Assembly: GCF_022808645.1 (NCBI RefSeq)
Contig: NZ_JAKZKT010000010.1
Coordinates: 1-64,000 of the forward strand
Direction of reading: 5' to 3'
Source: Bacillus litorisediminis
GTDB lineage: Bacteria > Bacillota > Bacilli > Bacillales > JC228
Length of the DNA stretch: 64,000 bases
Below the pieces are notes generated by a model. That model was not told the DNA's origin and searched no databases. It saw only the letters and a list, made by a program, of their open reading frames with translations. This document shows, piece after piece, positions 1 to 9,066 of this stretch (its first letter is position 1; every line of letters begins with the position of its first letter). The position numbers and the translations under genes were made by a program.

Positions 1-102
1 AAGAAATGGGAAGGTGGACACATCCAACAATGGGCCATGATCATGAATCAACTATTAGTTCACGACCACCTGAAGAAACGTGTGAAGAAATATCTAGAAT
101 AA
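1..102 (+). CDS. C-terminal end of an unidentified protein (partial)
   Basis: The window opens inside a reading frame of 33 codons ending in TAA at 100-102. The visible tail is hydrophilic, with Trp and Met residues followed by a basic end (LKKRVKKYLE). The composition looks like genuine protein, but I do not recognise the family. In B. subtilis, uvsE (UV-damage endonuclease) lies beside the cardiolipin synthase gene, but this tail does not match the UvsE C-terminus I remember, so I do not assign it. Confidence 0.5.
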   Translation, partial: KKWEGGHIQQWAMIMNQLLVHDHLKKRVKKYLE

Positions 103-294
103 CTTACACACTTTTCTTGACAAGCCCGCCAAGTTCCGAAAAACCAGTGCTGTCATTAAAAGAATTGCTAAAAAGCCAACCAATTGACCCACTCCCGGTA
201 CACAAATCCCGCCATCCTCATAAAACTTGCACAAAAAAGGAAACCTATCGTATGAACAACAACATTTGGGTCATTCAAAACGGAGGTTTCCACC

Positions 295-474
295 ATGAAA
301 GAGGTTATTTTAGCACTGTTGACGGGTCTTATTACTGGGATCCTGTTTGCTGCATTCCGCCTGCCAATACCGGCGCCGCCAGCTTTTGCTGGAGTGACAG
401 GAATTATTGGGATTTATCTGGGGTTTAAGGTGTTTGCTTGGATCAGTCCGATTTTTTTAAATTGGTTTAAATAA
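295..474 (+). CDS. XapX-domain small membrane protein
   Basis: A 59-residue protein with a GGAGG ribosome site (282-286) eight bases before the ATG. It has two hydrophobic segments: residues 3-19, ending in a short Pro-rich turn (RLPIPAPPAF), and residues 27-47. A helix, a PxPAPP-type turn and a Gly-rich second helix (GVTGIIGIYLGFK) match the XapX (DUF1427) family, whose function is not established. Its stop codon overlaps the end of a converging small ORF remnant by a few bases. A longer reading frame covering this region in another register lacks a ribosome site and is not protein-like. Confidence 0.75.
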   Translation: MKEVILALLTGLITGILFAAFRLPIPAPPAFAGVTGIIGIYLGFKVFAWISPIFLNWFK

Positions 475-602
475 TAGGGGCGGGCGGGTTTCTAAGTTCC
501 ACTCCACCGCCGCGGATTCGTGTTACCCCTCGGTTCCTTCTCAAATCCTCGTATTTTTTCAAGGCCAGCCCTTTTGCTTTTACGTCATCATAATATCGAC
601 AT
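467..602 (-). pseudogene. Small ORF with a probable frameshift near its start
   Basis: Read on the minus strand, a strong ribosome site (AAGGAGGGG, 612-620) lies nine bases before an ATG at 602, but that frame stops after four codons. The adjacent frame is open from there to a TAA at 467-469 and encodes a plausible basic peptide (RYYDDVKAKGLALKKYEDLR, then a segment ending ELRNPPAPII). The ATG-to-stop length is 136 bases, not a multiple of three, which fits a one-base insertion or two-base deletion right after the start. The ORF directly follows the cls stop, so it could be its operon partner. A sequencing error or programmed shift would look the same. No family recognised. Confidence 0.35.
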
Positions 603-618
603 CCCTCTTTGCCCCTCC

Positions 619-1818
619 TTAGAGAAAGTAAGAGATGGTGCGGGAAATTTGTTCTTTAAAGGCACGAAAAAAATTCGGCTGATTTAATTGTTCCAGCGTT
701 AGCCTTGCAGACTGTGTAATATCCTCCAGCAATAGGCTTTTAGCCTTGGCGACGACAGCTGGCTCGTAGATATAGCAATTGATCTCATAATTTAAAAAAA
801 GACTTCTCATATCAAAATTGGCGGTTCCGATATCGCAAACAGAGTCATCTCGTATCAAAATTTTGGCATGGAAAAAACCAGTTTCAAATTGATAAACTTG
901 TGCCCCATGTTTTAAAAGTTTTCGAAAATAAGGATATGCAGCTTCCTTAACAAGGGCATGGTCACTGCATTTCGGAACAACAATCGATATCTCAACTCCC
1001 CTTTTTAACGCATCTAAAAGCGCTTGAAATAAAGAGGGACTGGGGACAAAATAGGGAGAACCAATATAGAAGGATTTCTTGGCCTCCTTTATAAAACGAA
1101 TATAGATGTTTTCAAGCTCGACTCCTTCAGTAGCAGAAAAATGATGACGGGCAGAACCTTTGGGGAGCGGGGGAAAATAACGTGAATCATTCTCAAGACA
1201 TTCCTTCGTTGCTAGTTTCCAATCCGCTAAAAACTGCCTTTGTAAATCGGAAACGCCTTCTCCCTGAAGCTTCAAATGGTAGTCACGCCAAGGAGAAAGC
1301 TTTGGGTTGCCGCCAATGTATTCTTTACCAATGTTAAAACCTCCAACGTACCCCACTTTACCATCAATAACGGTAATTTTCCGATGGTTTCTTTCCTGAA
1401 GTGTATAAAAGAAAAAGGGAAAACGGGGTACATGGCAATAGGCAAACTGAACTTGGTTCCTTTTTAACCGCTCCCTATATTTTCGTTTAAAGCCGAAGCT
1501 TCCAAACCAGTCTAATAAAAGGCGAACTTCTACACCGGAACTCGCCTTTTCCTCTAAAATCTGCAGGAATCGATCACTAAAGGCATCATTTTGTACGATA
1601 TAAAATAAAACATGAATGTGGTCGGATGCAGCCTCTAGTTCCTTAAAAAAGTCTTCAAACAAATCGGGACCATCTGTAAAGATACGTATATCGCTTTTCC
1701 GTTCAGGAAAATTTATTTTTTTATACCTTTTAACATGACGTTTTCGTCCATATGTAAAGTCAAGAAACAGCCATAGACATATCAGTGCCACAATGATGAA
1801 TAGGATAGAAAAGATCAT
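619..1818 (-). CDS. cls: Cardiolipin synthase (phospholipase D superfamily)
   Basis: A membrane enzyme that condenses phosphatidylglycerol into cardiolipin. The chosen product is 399 aa. An N-terminal membrane helix (MIFSILFIIVALICLWLFL) is followed by two HKD catalytic motifs: HRKITVIDGKVGYVGG in the middle and FHAKILIRDDSVCDIGTANF towards the C-terminus. Each carries the His-x-Lys-x4-Asp signature. An upstream in-frame codon would add 34 residues with no purpose, whereas the ATG at 1818 has GAGGAG at good spacing and gives the usual length. It corresponds by position and length to B. subtilis ywjE (clsB). It is divergent from fadF, with only about 160 bp between them. Confidence 0.9.
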   Translation of the reverse strand: MIFSILFIIVALICLWLFLDFTYGRKRHVKRYKKINFPERKSDIRIFTDGPDLFEDFFKELEAASDHIHVLFYIVQNDAFSDRFLQILEEKASSGVEVRLLLDWFGSFGFKRKYRERLKRNQVQFAYCHVPRFPFFFYTLQERNHRKITVIDGKVGYVGGFNIGKEYIGGNPKLSPWRDYHLKLQGEGVSDLQRQFLADWKLATKECLENDSRYFPPLPKGSARHHFSATEGVELENIYIRFIKEAKKSFYIGSPYFVPSPSLFQALLDALKRGVEISIVVPKCSDHALVKEAAYPYFRKLLKHGAQVYQFETGFFHAKILIRDDSVCDIGTANFDMRSLFLNYEINCYIYEPAVVAKAKSLLLEDITQSARLTLEQLNQPNFFRAFKEQISRTISYFL

Positions 1819-1974
1819 GTATGAAAGCTCCTCTTCTTCGGGACTGGTGCTGTACGTATTATGCCCGAAACAGACGAAGATAAGTGAAGTAAGAGAATGG
1901 AAAAACGGATTAGCAGACACCCTTTAACAGGGTAAAGATCAAATAAAAGAATGCTAAAAGTCGAAAAGGACGTA

Positions 1975-2002
1975 TTGACTGAATGCTCATTCATAATATA
2001 AT
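1975..2002 (+). promoter_or_regulatory. fadF promoter with embedded FadR-type operator
   Basis: TTGACT (1975-1980) and TATAAT (1997-2002) form a sigma-A promoter with a 16-bp spacer. Inside the spacer is the perfect palindrome TGAATGCTCATTCA (1980-1993). This closely resembles the operators bound by Bacillus FadR, a TetR-family repressor released by long-chain acyl-CoA. A repressor bound here would block polymerase directly. The regulator itself is inferred and need not be the TetR gene at 9135. Confidence 0.75.
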
Positions 2003-2063
2003 GGTAATAAGGATTCAGAAAATTAATTGTTTTTCATACAAAGAGAAGAAAGGGGAGGGGACC

Positions 2064-4175
2064 GTGACACCACTATTATGGGTGAACTTTGCTGCATTTT
2101 TAATTGTAACCGCTTACGCAGTAAGCCTCTTTGTATACGTTGTTAAAACACGAATTGCTTATATTCGGCTAGGGAAAAAGGTGGAATTCGATCAGCGTTT
2201 AAAAGAGAGATTCGAAAAAATCTGGGTTAATGTGTTTGGACAAAAAAAGCTATTAAAGGATAAGAAGAGCGGAATTATTCACGTCATGTTTTTCTATGGG
2301 TTCATCCTTGTTCAATTTGGGGCGATTGATTTTATCTGGAAGGGGATTGCACCAGGATCGCATCTTCCATTAGGCCCATTATATCCCGGTTTTACGTTTT
2401 TTCAGGAACTCGTCACATTGATGATTTTAGTGGCGGTGGGCTGGGCGTTTTACCGACGCTATATTGAAAAGCTAGTTCGGTTAAAGAGAGGATTAAAATC
2501 TGGACTTGTCCTAATTTTTATCGGAGGACTCATGCTATCCGTTCTATTTGGAAATGGAATGGGCATGATTTGGCACGGACATGAAGCGACTTGGTCCGAG
2601 CCAGTTGCATCATTAGTCGCTCTTTCGTTTGCTTGGTTAGGGGAAACTGCCGCCATCATATTATTTTACATCTCCTGGTGGATTCACCTGCTTTTATTAC
2701 TGGCCTTTTTAGTTTACGTTCCGCAATCCAAGCATGCGCATTTAATTGCAGGACCTGCGAATGTCTTTTTAAATCGCCTCGAACCGCCTGGAAAACTTGC
2801 CAAAATTAATTTTGAAGATGAAACGCAGGAAACGTTTGGCGTAGGTAAAATTCAAGATTTTACACAAAAACAGCTAGTCGACCTTTATGCTTGTGTTGAG
2901 TGTGGCCGCTGTACCAATATGTGTCCAGCAACAGGTACAGGGAAAATGCTGTCACCAATGGATTTAATTACAAAACTTCGTGATCATTTAACCAATACCG
3001 GAGCTGCGATTACATCAAAACAGCCTTGGGTACCGGCTTATGCCTTTTCAAATACGTTAGGAAATCAGCTAGCGGTTGCATCTGCGGGAGCCGGAGCCAG
3101 TGAGTCAGCAGTTGCGCTTGAATATAATCCTAGTCTGATTGGTGATGTCATCACTGAAGAAGAAATTTGGGCTTGTACGACTTGCAGAAATTGCGAGGAT
3201 CAATGTCCAGTTATGAATGAGCACGTCGATAAGATTATCGATTTAAGACGTTATCTCGTTTTAACAGAGGGGCGGATGAATCCGGATGCACAGCGCGCGA
3301 TGCAAAATATTGAGCGCCAAGGAAATCCATGGGGCTTAAATCGGAAAGAAAGGGAGAACTGGCGTGAAGCACGGGAAGATGTCCATATTCCAACTGTGAA
3401 GGAAATGAAAAAATCCGGAGAAGAGTTCGAGTATTTATTCTGGGTTGGCTCAATGGGTTCTTTCGATAATCGCAGCCAAAAAATCGCATTAGCGTTCGCC
3501 AAGCTCTTAAATGAAGCGGGTGTTAAATTTGCGATTTTAGGAAACAAGGAAAAGAACTCTGGGGATACACCGCGCAGGCTCGGTAATGAGTTCCTCTTTC
3601 AAGAGCTGGCAGCCAGTAACATTGAAGAATTTGAGAAAAATGAGGTCAAAAAGATCGTTACAATCGATCCGCATGCCTATAACATTTTCAAAAATGAATA
3701 TCCTGATTTTGGTTTAACAGCGGAAGTGTATCATCATACAGAGGTTCTCGCTAAGCTTGTAAAAGAAGGAAGGCTAACACCTAAATATCAAGTTCAGGAA
3801 ACCATCACCTTCCACGACTCCTGCTATTTAGGGCGCTATAACGAAGTGTATGATCCGCCTCGCGAGATCTTAAAGTCCATTCCAGGTGTGAAGCTGGTGG
3901 AGATGGAGCGAAATCGTGAACGGGGCATGTGCTGTGGAGCCGGCGGAGGTCTGATGTGGATGGAGGAAGAAACCGGTCACCGCATTAATGTAGCGCGGAC
4001 AGAACAGGCTCTGGCGGTATCGCCTTCTGTCATCAGTTCGGGATGTCCGTACTGCCTGACAATGCTTTCAGATGGAACGAAGGCAAAAGAAGTAGAAGAT
4101 TCAATTGGAACATTTGACGTAGCGGAAATTCTAGAAAGAGCCGTCTGCGGTGAACCGAACCAATTAGTTTCTTAG
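2064..4175 (+). CDS. fadF: Membrane-bound iron-sulfur oxidoreductase FadF (heterodisulfide reductase-like)
   Basis: A 703-aa protein with several N-terminal membrane helices (first about 230 residues, nitrate-reductase gamma-like). Two ferredoxin-type clusters follow: CVECGRCTNMCP near residue 276 and CTTCRNCEDQCP near 370. The C-terminal half holds CCG-type cysteine domains (FHDSCYLGRYN; GMCCGAGGG). In the family it is thought to pass electrons from acyl-CoA dehydrogenase/ETF to the membrane quinone pool during beta-oxidation. I chose the GTG at 2064 because AGGGGAGGGG sits immediately upstream; a more upstream ATG would place the coding region over the operator/promoter. It matches B. subtilis ywjF (fadF). 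Confidence 0.9.
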   Translation: MTPLLWVNFAAFLIVTAYAVSLFVYVVKTRIAYIRLGKKVEFDQRLKERFEKIWVNVFGQKKLLKDKKSGIIHVMFFYGFILVQFGAIDFIWKGIAPGSHLPLGPLYPGFTFFQELVTLMILVAVGWAFYRRYIEKLVRLKRGLKSGLVLIFIGGLMLSVLFGNGMGMIWHGHEATWSEPVASLVALSFAWLGETAAIILFYISWWIHLLLLLAFLVYVPQSKHAHLIAGPANVFLNRLEPPGKLAKINFEDETQETFGVGKIQDFTQKQLVDLYACVECGRCTNMCPATGTGKMLSPMDLITKLRDHLTNTGAAITSKQPWVPAYAFSNTLGNQLAVASAGAGASESAVALEYNPSLIGDVITEEEIWACTTCRNCEDQCPVMNEHVDKIIDLRRYLVLTEGRMNPDAQRAMQNIERQGNPWGLNRKERENWREAREDVHIPTVKEMKKSGEEFEYLFWVGSMGSFDNRSQKIALAFAKLLNEAGVKFAILGNKEKNSGDTPRRLGNEFLFQELAASNIEEFEKNEVKKIVTIDPHAYNIFKNEYPDFGLTAEVYHHTEVLAKLVKEGRLTPKYQVQETITFHDSCYLGRYNEVYDPPREILKSIPGVKLVEMERNRERGMCCGAGGGLMWMEEETGHRINVARTEQALAVSPSVISSGCPYCLTMLSDGTKAKEVEDSIGTFDVAEILERAVCGEPNQLVS

Positions 4176-4186
4176 TGAAAATAGGA

Positions 4187-4216
4187 GGGGAGAAAAAGCA
4201 TTTCTTCTCCTTCTCT
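4187..4216 (+). terminator. Weak hairpin after fadF
   Basis: GGAGAA (4189-4194) pairs with TTCTCC (4205-4210), extended by AAA/TTT with one bulged base, followed by a T-rich but not uniform tract. It lies shortly after the fadF stop, so it is a possible but weak intrinsic terminator. Confidence 0.35.
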
Positions 4217-4282
4217 TTATAAAATATAGTAAGCGTTTCCACGGTGAGTGCTGGATGTACTCGCTTCCTTTTGGACCAGTCT

Positions 4283-4296
4283 TGAGCGAGCGTTCA
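4283..4296 (+). promoter_or_regulatory. Candidate TetR-type operator upstream of the thiolase operon
   Basis: TGAGCGAGCGTTCA is a near-palindrome of pattern TGAnCGnnCGnTCA, the size and symmetry of TetR-family operators. A plausible -35 (TTGAGC, 4282-4287) overlaps it, with a weak -10 (CTAAAT, 4305-4310) 17 bases on. It could serve the downstream mmgA-icmF cluster or a regulator shared with fadF. Function is inferred. Confidence 0.4.
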
Positions 4297-4368
4297 GTCA
4301 AAATCTAAATGAATGGCTACATTCTCTTCTGCAAGTTTATATGTATCGTAACTCGAACCGGACATAGG

Positions 4369-4529
4369 ATCCGTTATTTCATGAAAATCAAGGAGATCCG
4401 AGGGTTTCGCGGACTTGAGATCCGCTATTTAAGCTTTTTTATAGGAAAATACCCTCTTTTACACCAAATAACGGAACCAGTGTCCGCTGAGTTCAAAAAA
4501 ACCCTGCTTATCAGATGAATAACGGAACC
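4369..4529 (+). repeat. Four-motif intergenic element (TTCCG[CT]TATTT family)
   Basis: The 421-bp fadF-mmgA gap has no gene. It contains ATCCGTTATTT (4369-4379) and ATCCGCTATTT (4420-4430), then the reverse complement twice, AAATAACGGAAC (4466-4477) and AATAACGGAAC (4519-4529). The same motifs in the same two-forward, two-reverse order occur at 58.9 kb, and related motifs build the 193-bp array near 26 kb. Opposed copies could form long-range hairpins. Confidence 0.65.
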
Positions 4530-4596
4530 AAAGTCCGTGTAACACATGATGGCCATAAAAATTTAAAAAGCCAACTAAATAAAGGAGTGGAGAAAA

Positions 4597-5784
4597 ATGA
4601 AAACAGTGATTTTGGATGGTGCAAGAACACCCATTGGAAAGCTTGGAGGGGTAATCAGTTCACTGACAGCCTCTCAATTGGGGGGGATTGCGATTAAGGA
4701 AGCACTTAATCGGAGTCAGGTCGGTCCAAAAGAAGTTGGGACTGTCATTATGGGGTCTGTGCTGCAAGGCGGACAGGGTCAATTGCCATCACGGCAAGCA
4801 GCCCGCTACGCAGGTCTTCCATGGGAAGTCAAAACCGAAACAATTAACAAAGTATGTGCTTCTGGAATGAGGAGCGTTACGCTTGGAGATCAGCTAATTC
4901 GCCTGGGGGAAGAGGAAGTTATTGTTGCGGGCGGAATGGAATCAATGAGTCAAGCTCCATATATATTAACGAAAGCACGCTTTGGTTATCGTATGGGTGA
5001 TGCGCCTGTCAAAGACTTAATGATTTATGATGGGTTAACTTGCAGCTTTAATGGCGTCCATATGGGAACGTACGGGAATAGCACGGCAAAAGAGCTGAAT
5101 ATTACAAGAGAAGAGCAGGATGCATGGGCATTAAGAAGTCATCAGCGCGCCGTAGCTGCGACTAAGAACGGAATTTTACAAGAAGAAATTGTGTCGGTTG
5201 AGATCCCGCAAAAGCGCGGGGAAGTTTTAAAGGTAACTCAAGATGAATCACCGCGGGCTGATACATCCTACGAAAGGCTGGCAAAATTAAATCCAGTTTT
5301 TGATCATACGGGAACAATCACCGCAGGAAATGCACCTGGAGTGAATGACGGAGCTTGTGCAATGGTTCTGATGAGTGAAGAAAAAGCAAAGCAGGAAGGA
5401 CGGACACCGCTTGCCTACATCATCGCTCATACGGCGCTTGCAACTGAAGCAAAGGATTTTCCAAAAACACCTGGACTTGTCATCAACCAGCTATTAGAAA
5501 AAACGGGAAAAAGTGTGGATGACATAGATTTATTTGAAATTAATGAGGCCTTTGCAGCTGTTACCTTAGCGAGCAAACAAATTGCCGGTTTAGACGAAGA
5601 AAAGATTAATGTCAATGGCGGGGCTGTTGCGCTAGGCCATCCAATTGGAGCAAGCGGAGCAAGAATTATTTTAACGCTTGCGTATGAACTAAAAAGAAGA
5701 GGCGGCGGAATCGGGATCGCAGCGATTTGTTCTGGCGGCGGTCAAGGAGATGCAGTCATGATCGAAGTTCCTAAAACCAAATAA
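4597..5784 (+). CDS. mmgA: Acetyl-CoA acetyltransferase (thiolase)
   Basis: A 395-aa thiolase that interconverts two acetyl-CoA and acetoacetyl-CoA in the cytosol. The catalytic set is complete: nucleophilic Cys87 in INKVCASGM, the GHPIGASGA His motif, and the second Cys in CSGGGQGDA. The sequence runs closely with B. subtilis MmgA throughout (SRQAARxAG, DGLTC, GNAPGVNDGA). The ribosome site GGAGTGGAG precedes the ATG. It heads a run of same-strand genes (mmgB, two acyl-CoA dehydrogenases, tetR, icmF), so it likely performs the last thiolytic step for C4 acyl-CoA. Confidence 0.9.
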   Translation: MKTVILDGARTPIGKLGGVISSLTASQLGGIAIKEALNRSQVGPKEVGTVIMGSVLQGGQGQLPSRQAARYAGLPWEVKTETINKVCASGMRSVTLGDQLIRLGEEEVIVAGGMESMSQAPYILTKARFGYRMGDAPVKDLMIYDGLTCSFNGVHMGTYGNSTAKELNITREEQDAWALRSHQRAVAATKNGILQEEIVSVEIPQKRGEVLKVTQDESPRADTSYERLAKLNPVFDHTGTITAGNAPGVNDGACAMVLMSEEKAKQEGRTPLAYIIAHTALATEAKDFPKTPGLVINQLLEKTGKSVDDIDLFEINEAFAAVTLASKQIAGLDEEKINVNGGAVALGHPIGASGARIILTLAYELKRRGGGIGIAAICSGGGQGDAVMIEVPKTK

Positions 5785-5811
5785 TAGATTGATAGAAAAG
5801 GAGAGAGTCTG

Positions 5812-6666
5812 ATGAAAGTTCAAAAGGTAATGGTTGTCGGTGCCGGACAAATGGGTTCTGGCATTGCCCAGGTTTTTGCTCAGTCAGGATTCCAAGTGAT
5901 TTTAAACGATATCAAACAAGAATTTGTGGAAAGAGGACTTGGTGTCATCACTAAAAATCTGGCTCGCCAGGTTGAAAAAGCCAGAATAAGTGAGGCAGAG
6001 AAAGCAGACATCCTAAACAGAATTAAGACTTCAACATCCTTAGAAGACGCACAAGACATAGATTTAGTGGTAGAAGCAGCGGTAGAGAATATGGAGGTAA
6101 AATCAAAGATTTTTGCCCAGCTAGATCAATTTGCACCAAAGCATGCCATTCTTGCAAGTAATACTTCCTCTCTTCCGATTACGGAGATTGCAGCGGCTAC
6201 GAATCGGCCAGAGCAAGTGATCGGGATGCATTTCATGAATCCGGTTCCTGTAATGAAGCTTGTTGAAATTATTCGCGGCCTGGCTACCGCAGACGAGGTT
6301 TACCAGACGATTGAAGACATTACGAAGAAATTGCAAAAAGTGCCAGTATCAGTCAATGACTTTCCAGGCTTTGTCTCAAACCGTGTTCTAATGCCGATGA
6401 TAAACGAGGCCATTTACACGCTATATGAAGGGGTTGCGACCAAGGAGGCCATTGACGAAGTAATGAAGCTGGGGATGAATCATCCAATGGGTCCTCTGAC
6501 ACTCGCTGATTTTATTGGTTTAGATACCTGCCTCTATATTATGGAGACGCTTCATGAAGGGTTTGGCGATGATAAATATCGCCCATGTCCTCTCCTAAGA
6601 AAGTATGTAAAAGCCGGGTGGCTGGGCAGGAAAACAGGAAGAGGTTTTTATACCTATGAAAGCTAA
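5812..6666 (+). CDS. mmgB: 3-hydroxybutyryl-CoA dehydrogenase
   Basis: A 284-aa NAD(P)-dependent enzyme oxidising 3-hydroxybutyryl-CoA to acetoacetyl-CoA. The N-terminal Rossmann motif [14 protein letters not shown] is at residues 9-22. The family signatures [13 protein letters not shown] and [15 protein letters not shown] (catalytic His) follow, and the C-terminal dimerisation domain ends GRKTGRGFY. It starts 27 bp after mmgA behind GGAGAGAG and ends just before the first dehydrogenase, consistent with one operon. Confidence 0.92.
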   Translation: MKVQKVMVVGAGQMGSGIAQVFAQSGFQVILNDIKQEFVERGLGVITKNLARQVEKARISEAEKADILNRIKTSTSLEDAQDIDLVVEAAVENMEVKSKIFAQLDQFAPKHAILASNTSSLPITEIAAATNRPEQVIGMHFMNPVPVMKLVEIIRGLATADEVYQTIEDITKKLQKVPVSVNDFPGFVSNRVLMPMINEAIYTLYEGVATKEAIDEVMKLGMNHPMGPLTLADFIGLDTCLYIMETLHEGFGDDKYRPCPLLRKYVKAGWLGRKTGRGFYTYES

Positions 6667-6697
6667 TGCAAGTGTACTCAATCGCGAGGTGAACAGC

Positions 6698-7837
6698 ATG
6701 AATCTTCAGTTTACTGAAGAACAGCAGATGATGAGGAAAATGGTGCGGGAATTTGCTGAAGCAGAAATTGCTCCATACGTGGAGCGAATGGAAAAGGGGG
6801 AGTTTCCGCGGCCGATCCTTAAAAAGATGGGGGAGCTTGGACTGATGGGGATCCCGGTCCCCGAAAGGTATGGCGGCGCCGAAATGGATTTTATCTCATA
6901 TATTCTCGCTATAGAGGAGCTTTCAAAAGTAAGTGCTACGGTTGGTGTCATTTTGTCCGTACACACTTCCGTATCAACCTATCCCATTTTGTATTTTGGT
7001 ACGGAAGAGCAAAAGCAAAAATATGTGCCTAAGCTTGCTTCTGGTGAATACCTTGGTGCCTTTTGCCTGACGGAGCCAAGTGCGGGTTCTGACGCAGCCA
7101 GTCTCAAAACGAAAGCAGTTTTAAATGGAGACCACTACGTTTTAAATGGTTCAAAAGTTTTTATTACGAATGGTGGAGAAGCGGATATTTACATCGTGTT
7201 TGCTTCAACAAATCCGTCACTTGGAAGCAAGGGAATAAATGCATTTATTGTGGAAAAGGGAACACCGGGCTTCCATATCGGCAAGGACGAGAAAAAGATG
7301 GGACTCCATGGTTCCAAAACGGTTCAGTTGAGTTTCGAGGATATGAAAGTCCCTGTTGAAAACCGCCTCGGGGCAGAGGGGGAAGGCTATACGGTCGCGA
7401 TGAGCAATCTCGAAGCAGGCAGGATTGGCATTGCCGCCCAAGCGCTTGGGATTGCGGAAGCTGCCTTTGAAAAAGCGGTTGCTTATTCAAAAGACAGACA
7501 TCAATTTGGCAAACCCATCGCAGTGAATCAAGGGGTTGGCTTTAAGCTCGCTGACATGGCTACAGCAATTGAATCTGCCAAACTGCTTGTCTATCGCGCT
7601 GCGTATCTTCGTGCCAATGGAATCCCGTGTAAACAAGAGGCTTCTATGGCAAAGCTATTCGCCTCCAAAACAGCGGTGGAGGTAACAACAGAGGCCATTC
7701 AAGTGTTCGGCGGCTATGGATACACAGAGGACTATGATGTAGAACGTTATTTTAGAGATGCCAAAATTACAGAAATCTATGAGGGAACATCGGAGATTCA
7801 ACGCATCGTTATAAGCAAACAGCTTTTACAAGATTAG
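6698..7837 (+). CDS. mmgC: Acyl-CoA dehydrogenase, MmgC type
   Basis: An FAD-dependent short-chain acyl-CoA dehydrogenase of 379 aa. The core motifs are ILSVHTSV, LTEPSAGSDA and NGSKVFITNGG for FAD/substrate, [12 protein letters not shown], and the catalytic Glu in IYEGTSEIQR. It resembles B. subtilis MmgC (LMGIPVPE, ILSVHTSV). A longer frame would start at 6656 and overlap mmgB, but the ATG at 6698 has GAGGTGA at proper spacing and gives the usual N-terminus (NLQFTEEQQMMRKMV). In this cluster it probably oxidises butyryl-CoA or a branched C4 acyl-CoA. Confidence 0.9.
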   Translation: MNLQFTEEQQMMRKMVREFAEAEIAPYVERMEKGEFPRPILKKMGELGLMGIPVPERYGGAEMDFISYILAIEELSKVSATVGVILSVHTSVSTYPILYFGTEEQKQKYVPKLASGEYLGAFCLTEPSAGSDAASLKTKAVLNGDHYVLNGSKVFITNGGEADIYIVFASTNPSLGSKGINAFIVEKGTPGFHIGKDEKKMGLHGSKTVQLSFEDMKVPVENRLGAEGEGYTVAMSNLEAGRIGIAAQALGIAEAAFEKAVAYSKDRHQFGKPIAVNQGVGFKLADMATAIESAKLLVYRAAYLRANGIPCKQEASMAKLFASKTAVEVTTEAIQVFGGYGYTEDYDVERYFRDAKITEIYEGTSEIQRIVISKQLLQD

Positions 7838-7849
7838 GGGGAACAGGGC

Positions 7850-8992
7850 ATGAACTTTAAACTTTCAGAAGAACATGAAATGATACGAAAAATGGTGCGA
7901 GACTTTGCTGAAAACGAGGTAGCACCAACCGCAGCAGAAAGAGACGAAGAAGAGCGTTTTGACCGGGAGATCTTTGATAAGATGGCTGAACTGGGGCTTA
8001 CTGGAATTCCATGGCCAGAGGAATACGGCGGGATTGGCAGCGATTATTTAGCTTATTGTATTGCGGTGGAGGAGCTCTCAAGGGTGTGTGCGTCAACAGG
8101 CGTTACTTTATCTGCCCATACGTCGCTTGCCAGCTGGCCAATTTATAAGTTTGGTACAGAAGAACAAAAACAGAAGTATTTAAAGCCGCTTGCCCAAGGA
8201 ACAAGCATAGGGGCTTATGGATTAACCGAGCCTGGATCTGGTTCAGATGCTGGCGGGATGCGGACAACTGCGAGAAAAGACGGAGATCATTATATTTTAA
8301 ATGGTTCCAAGATTTTTATCACAAACGGCGGAGTCGCCGATATTTATGTGGTGTTTGCCTTAACCGATCCATCCAGTAAACATAAGGGAACAAGCGCTTT
8401 TATTATTGAAAAGGACTTTCCTGGCTTTAGCGTTGGCAAAAAGGAGAAAAAGCTGGGGATTCGTTCTTCGCCTACGACCGAAATTATTTTTGAAGATTGC
8501 CGGGTGCCTGCTGAAAACCTCCTCGGCAGCGAAGGCGAAGGCTTTAAGATTGCGATGATGACGTTAGATGGAGGCAGGAACGGGATAGCTGCTCAAGCTG
8601 TTGGAATTGCTCAAGGTGCCCTGGACGCTGCCGTGGGCTATGCGAAACAAAGAATTCAATTTGGAAAACCAATTGCAGCCAATCAAGGGATTTCCTTTAA
8701 GCTCGCCGACATGGCTACTAATGTGGAAGCAGCCAGATTATTAACCTACCAGGCTGCCTGGCTTGAATCAAACGGTCTGCCATATGGGAAAGAGTCGGCA
8801 ATGTCTAAGCTGTTTGCCGGAGATACCGCGATGAAGGTAACAACAGAGGCAGTTCAAGTATTTGGCGGGTACGGGTACACAAAAGATTACCCAGTTGAAA
8901 GATTTATGCGCGATGCGAAAATTACGCAAATCTATGAGGGTACGCAAGAAATCCAGCGACTCGTTATTTCCCGCATGTTGACAAAAGATTAA
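7850..8992 (+). CDS. acdA: Acyl-CoA dehydrogenase AcdA
   Basis: The second acyl-CoA dehydrogenase, 380 aa, begins 12 bp after the first. Its sequence follows B. subtilis AcdA, which sits at the same locus ([46 protein letters not shown] with the catalytic Glu). It transfers electrons to ETF. Although it neighbours mmgC, the two resemble different B. subtilis paralogues (AcdA and MmgC), which suggests joining of two conserved lineages rather than a recent tandem copy. The next ~140 bp separate it from the tetR gene. Confidence 0.92.
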   Translation: MNFKLSEEHEMIRKMVRDFAENEVAPTAAERDEEERFDREIFDKMAELGLTGIPWPEEYGGIGSDYLAYCIAVEELSRVCASTGVTLSAHTSLASWPIYKFGTEEQKQKYLKPLAQGTSIGAYGLTEPGSGSDAGGMRTTARKDGDHYILNGSKIFITNGGVADIYVVFALTDPSSKHKGTSAFIIEKDFPGFSVGKKEKKLGIRSSPTTEIIFEDCRVPAENLLGSEGEGFKIAMMTLDGGRNGIAAQAVGIAQGALDAAVGYAKQRIQFGKPIAANQGISFKLADMATNVEAARLLTYQAAWLESNGLPYGKESAMSKLFAGDTAMKVTTEAVQVFGGYGYTKDYPVERFMRDAKITQIYEGTQEIQRLVISRMLTKD

Positions 8993-9066
8993 TAGATTTT
9001 ATTTCGAACGCATTTTCGATAGATTGTTCTCAATTAGGAGCGGAAAGCAAAGTGTATTTTAACTGC

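Noticed and set aside
6-428. 140-codon plus-strand frame across the window start
   Set aside because: No ribosome site, and its sequence is not protein-like. The XapX gene in another register and the partial tail in frame 1 explain the region.
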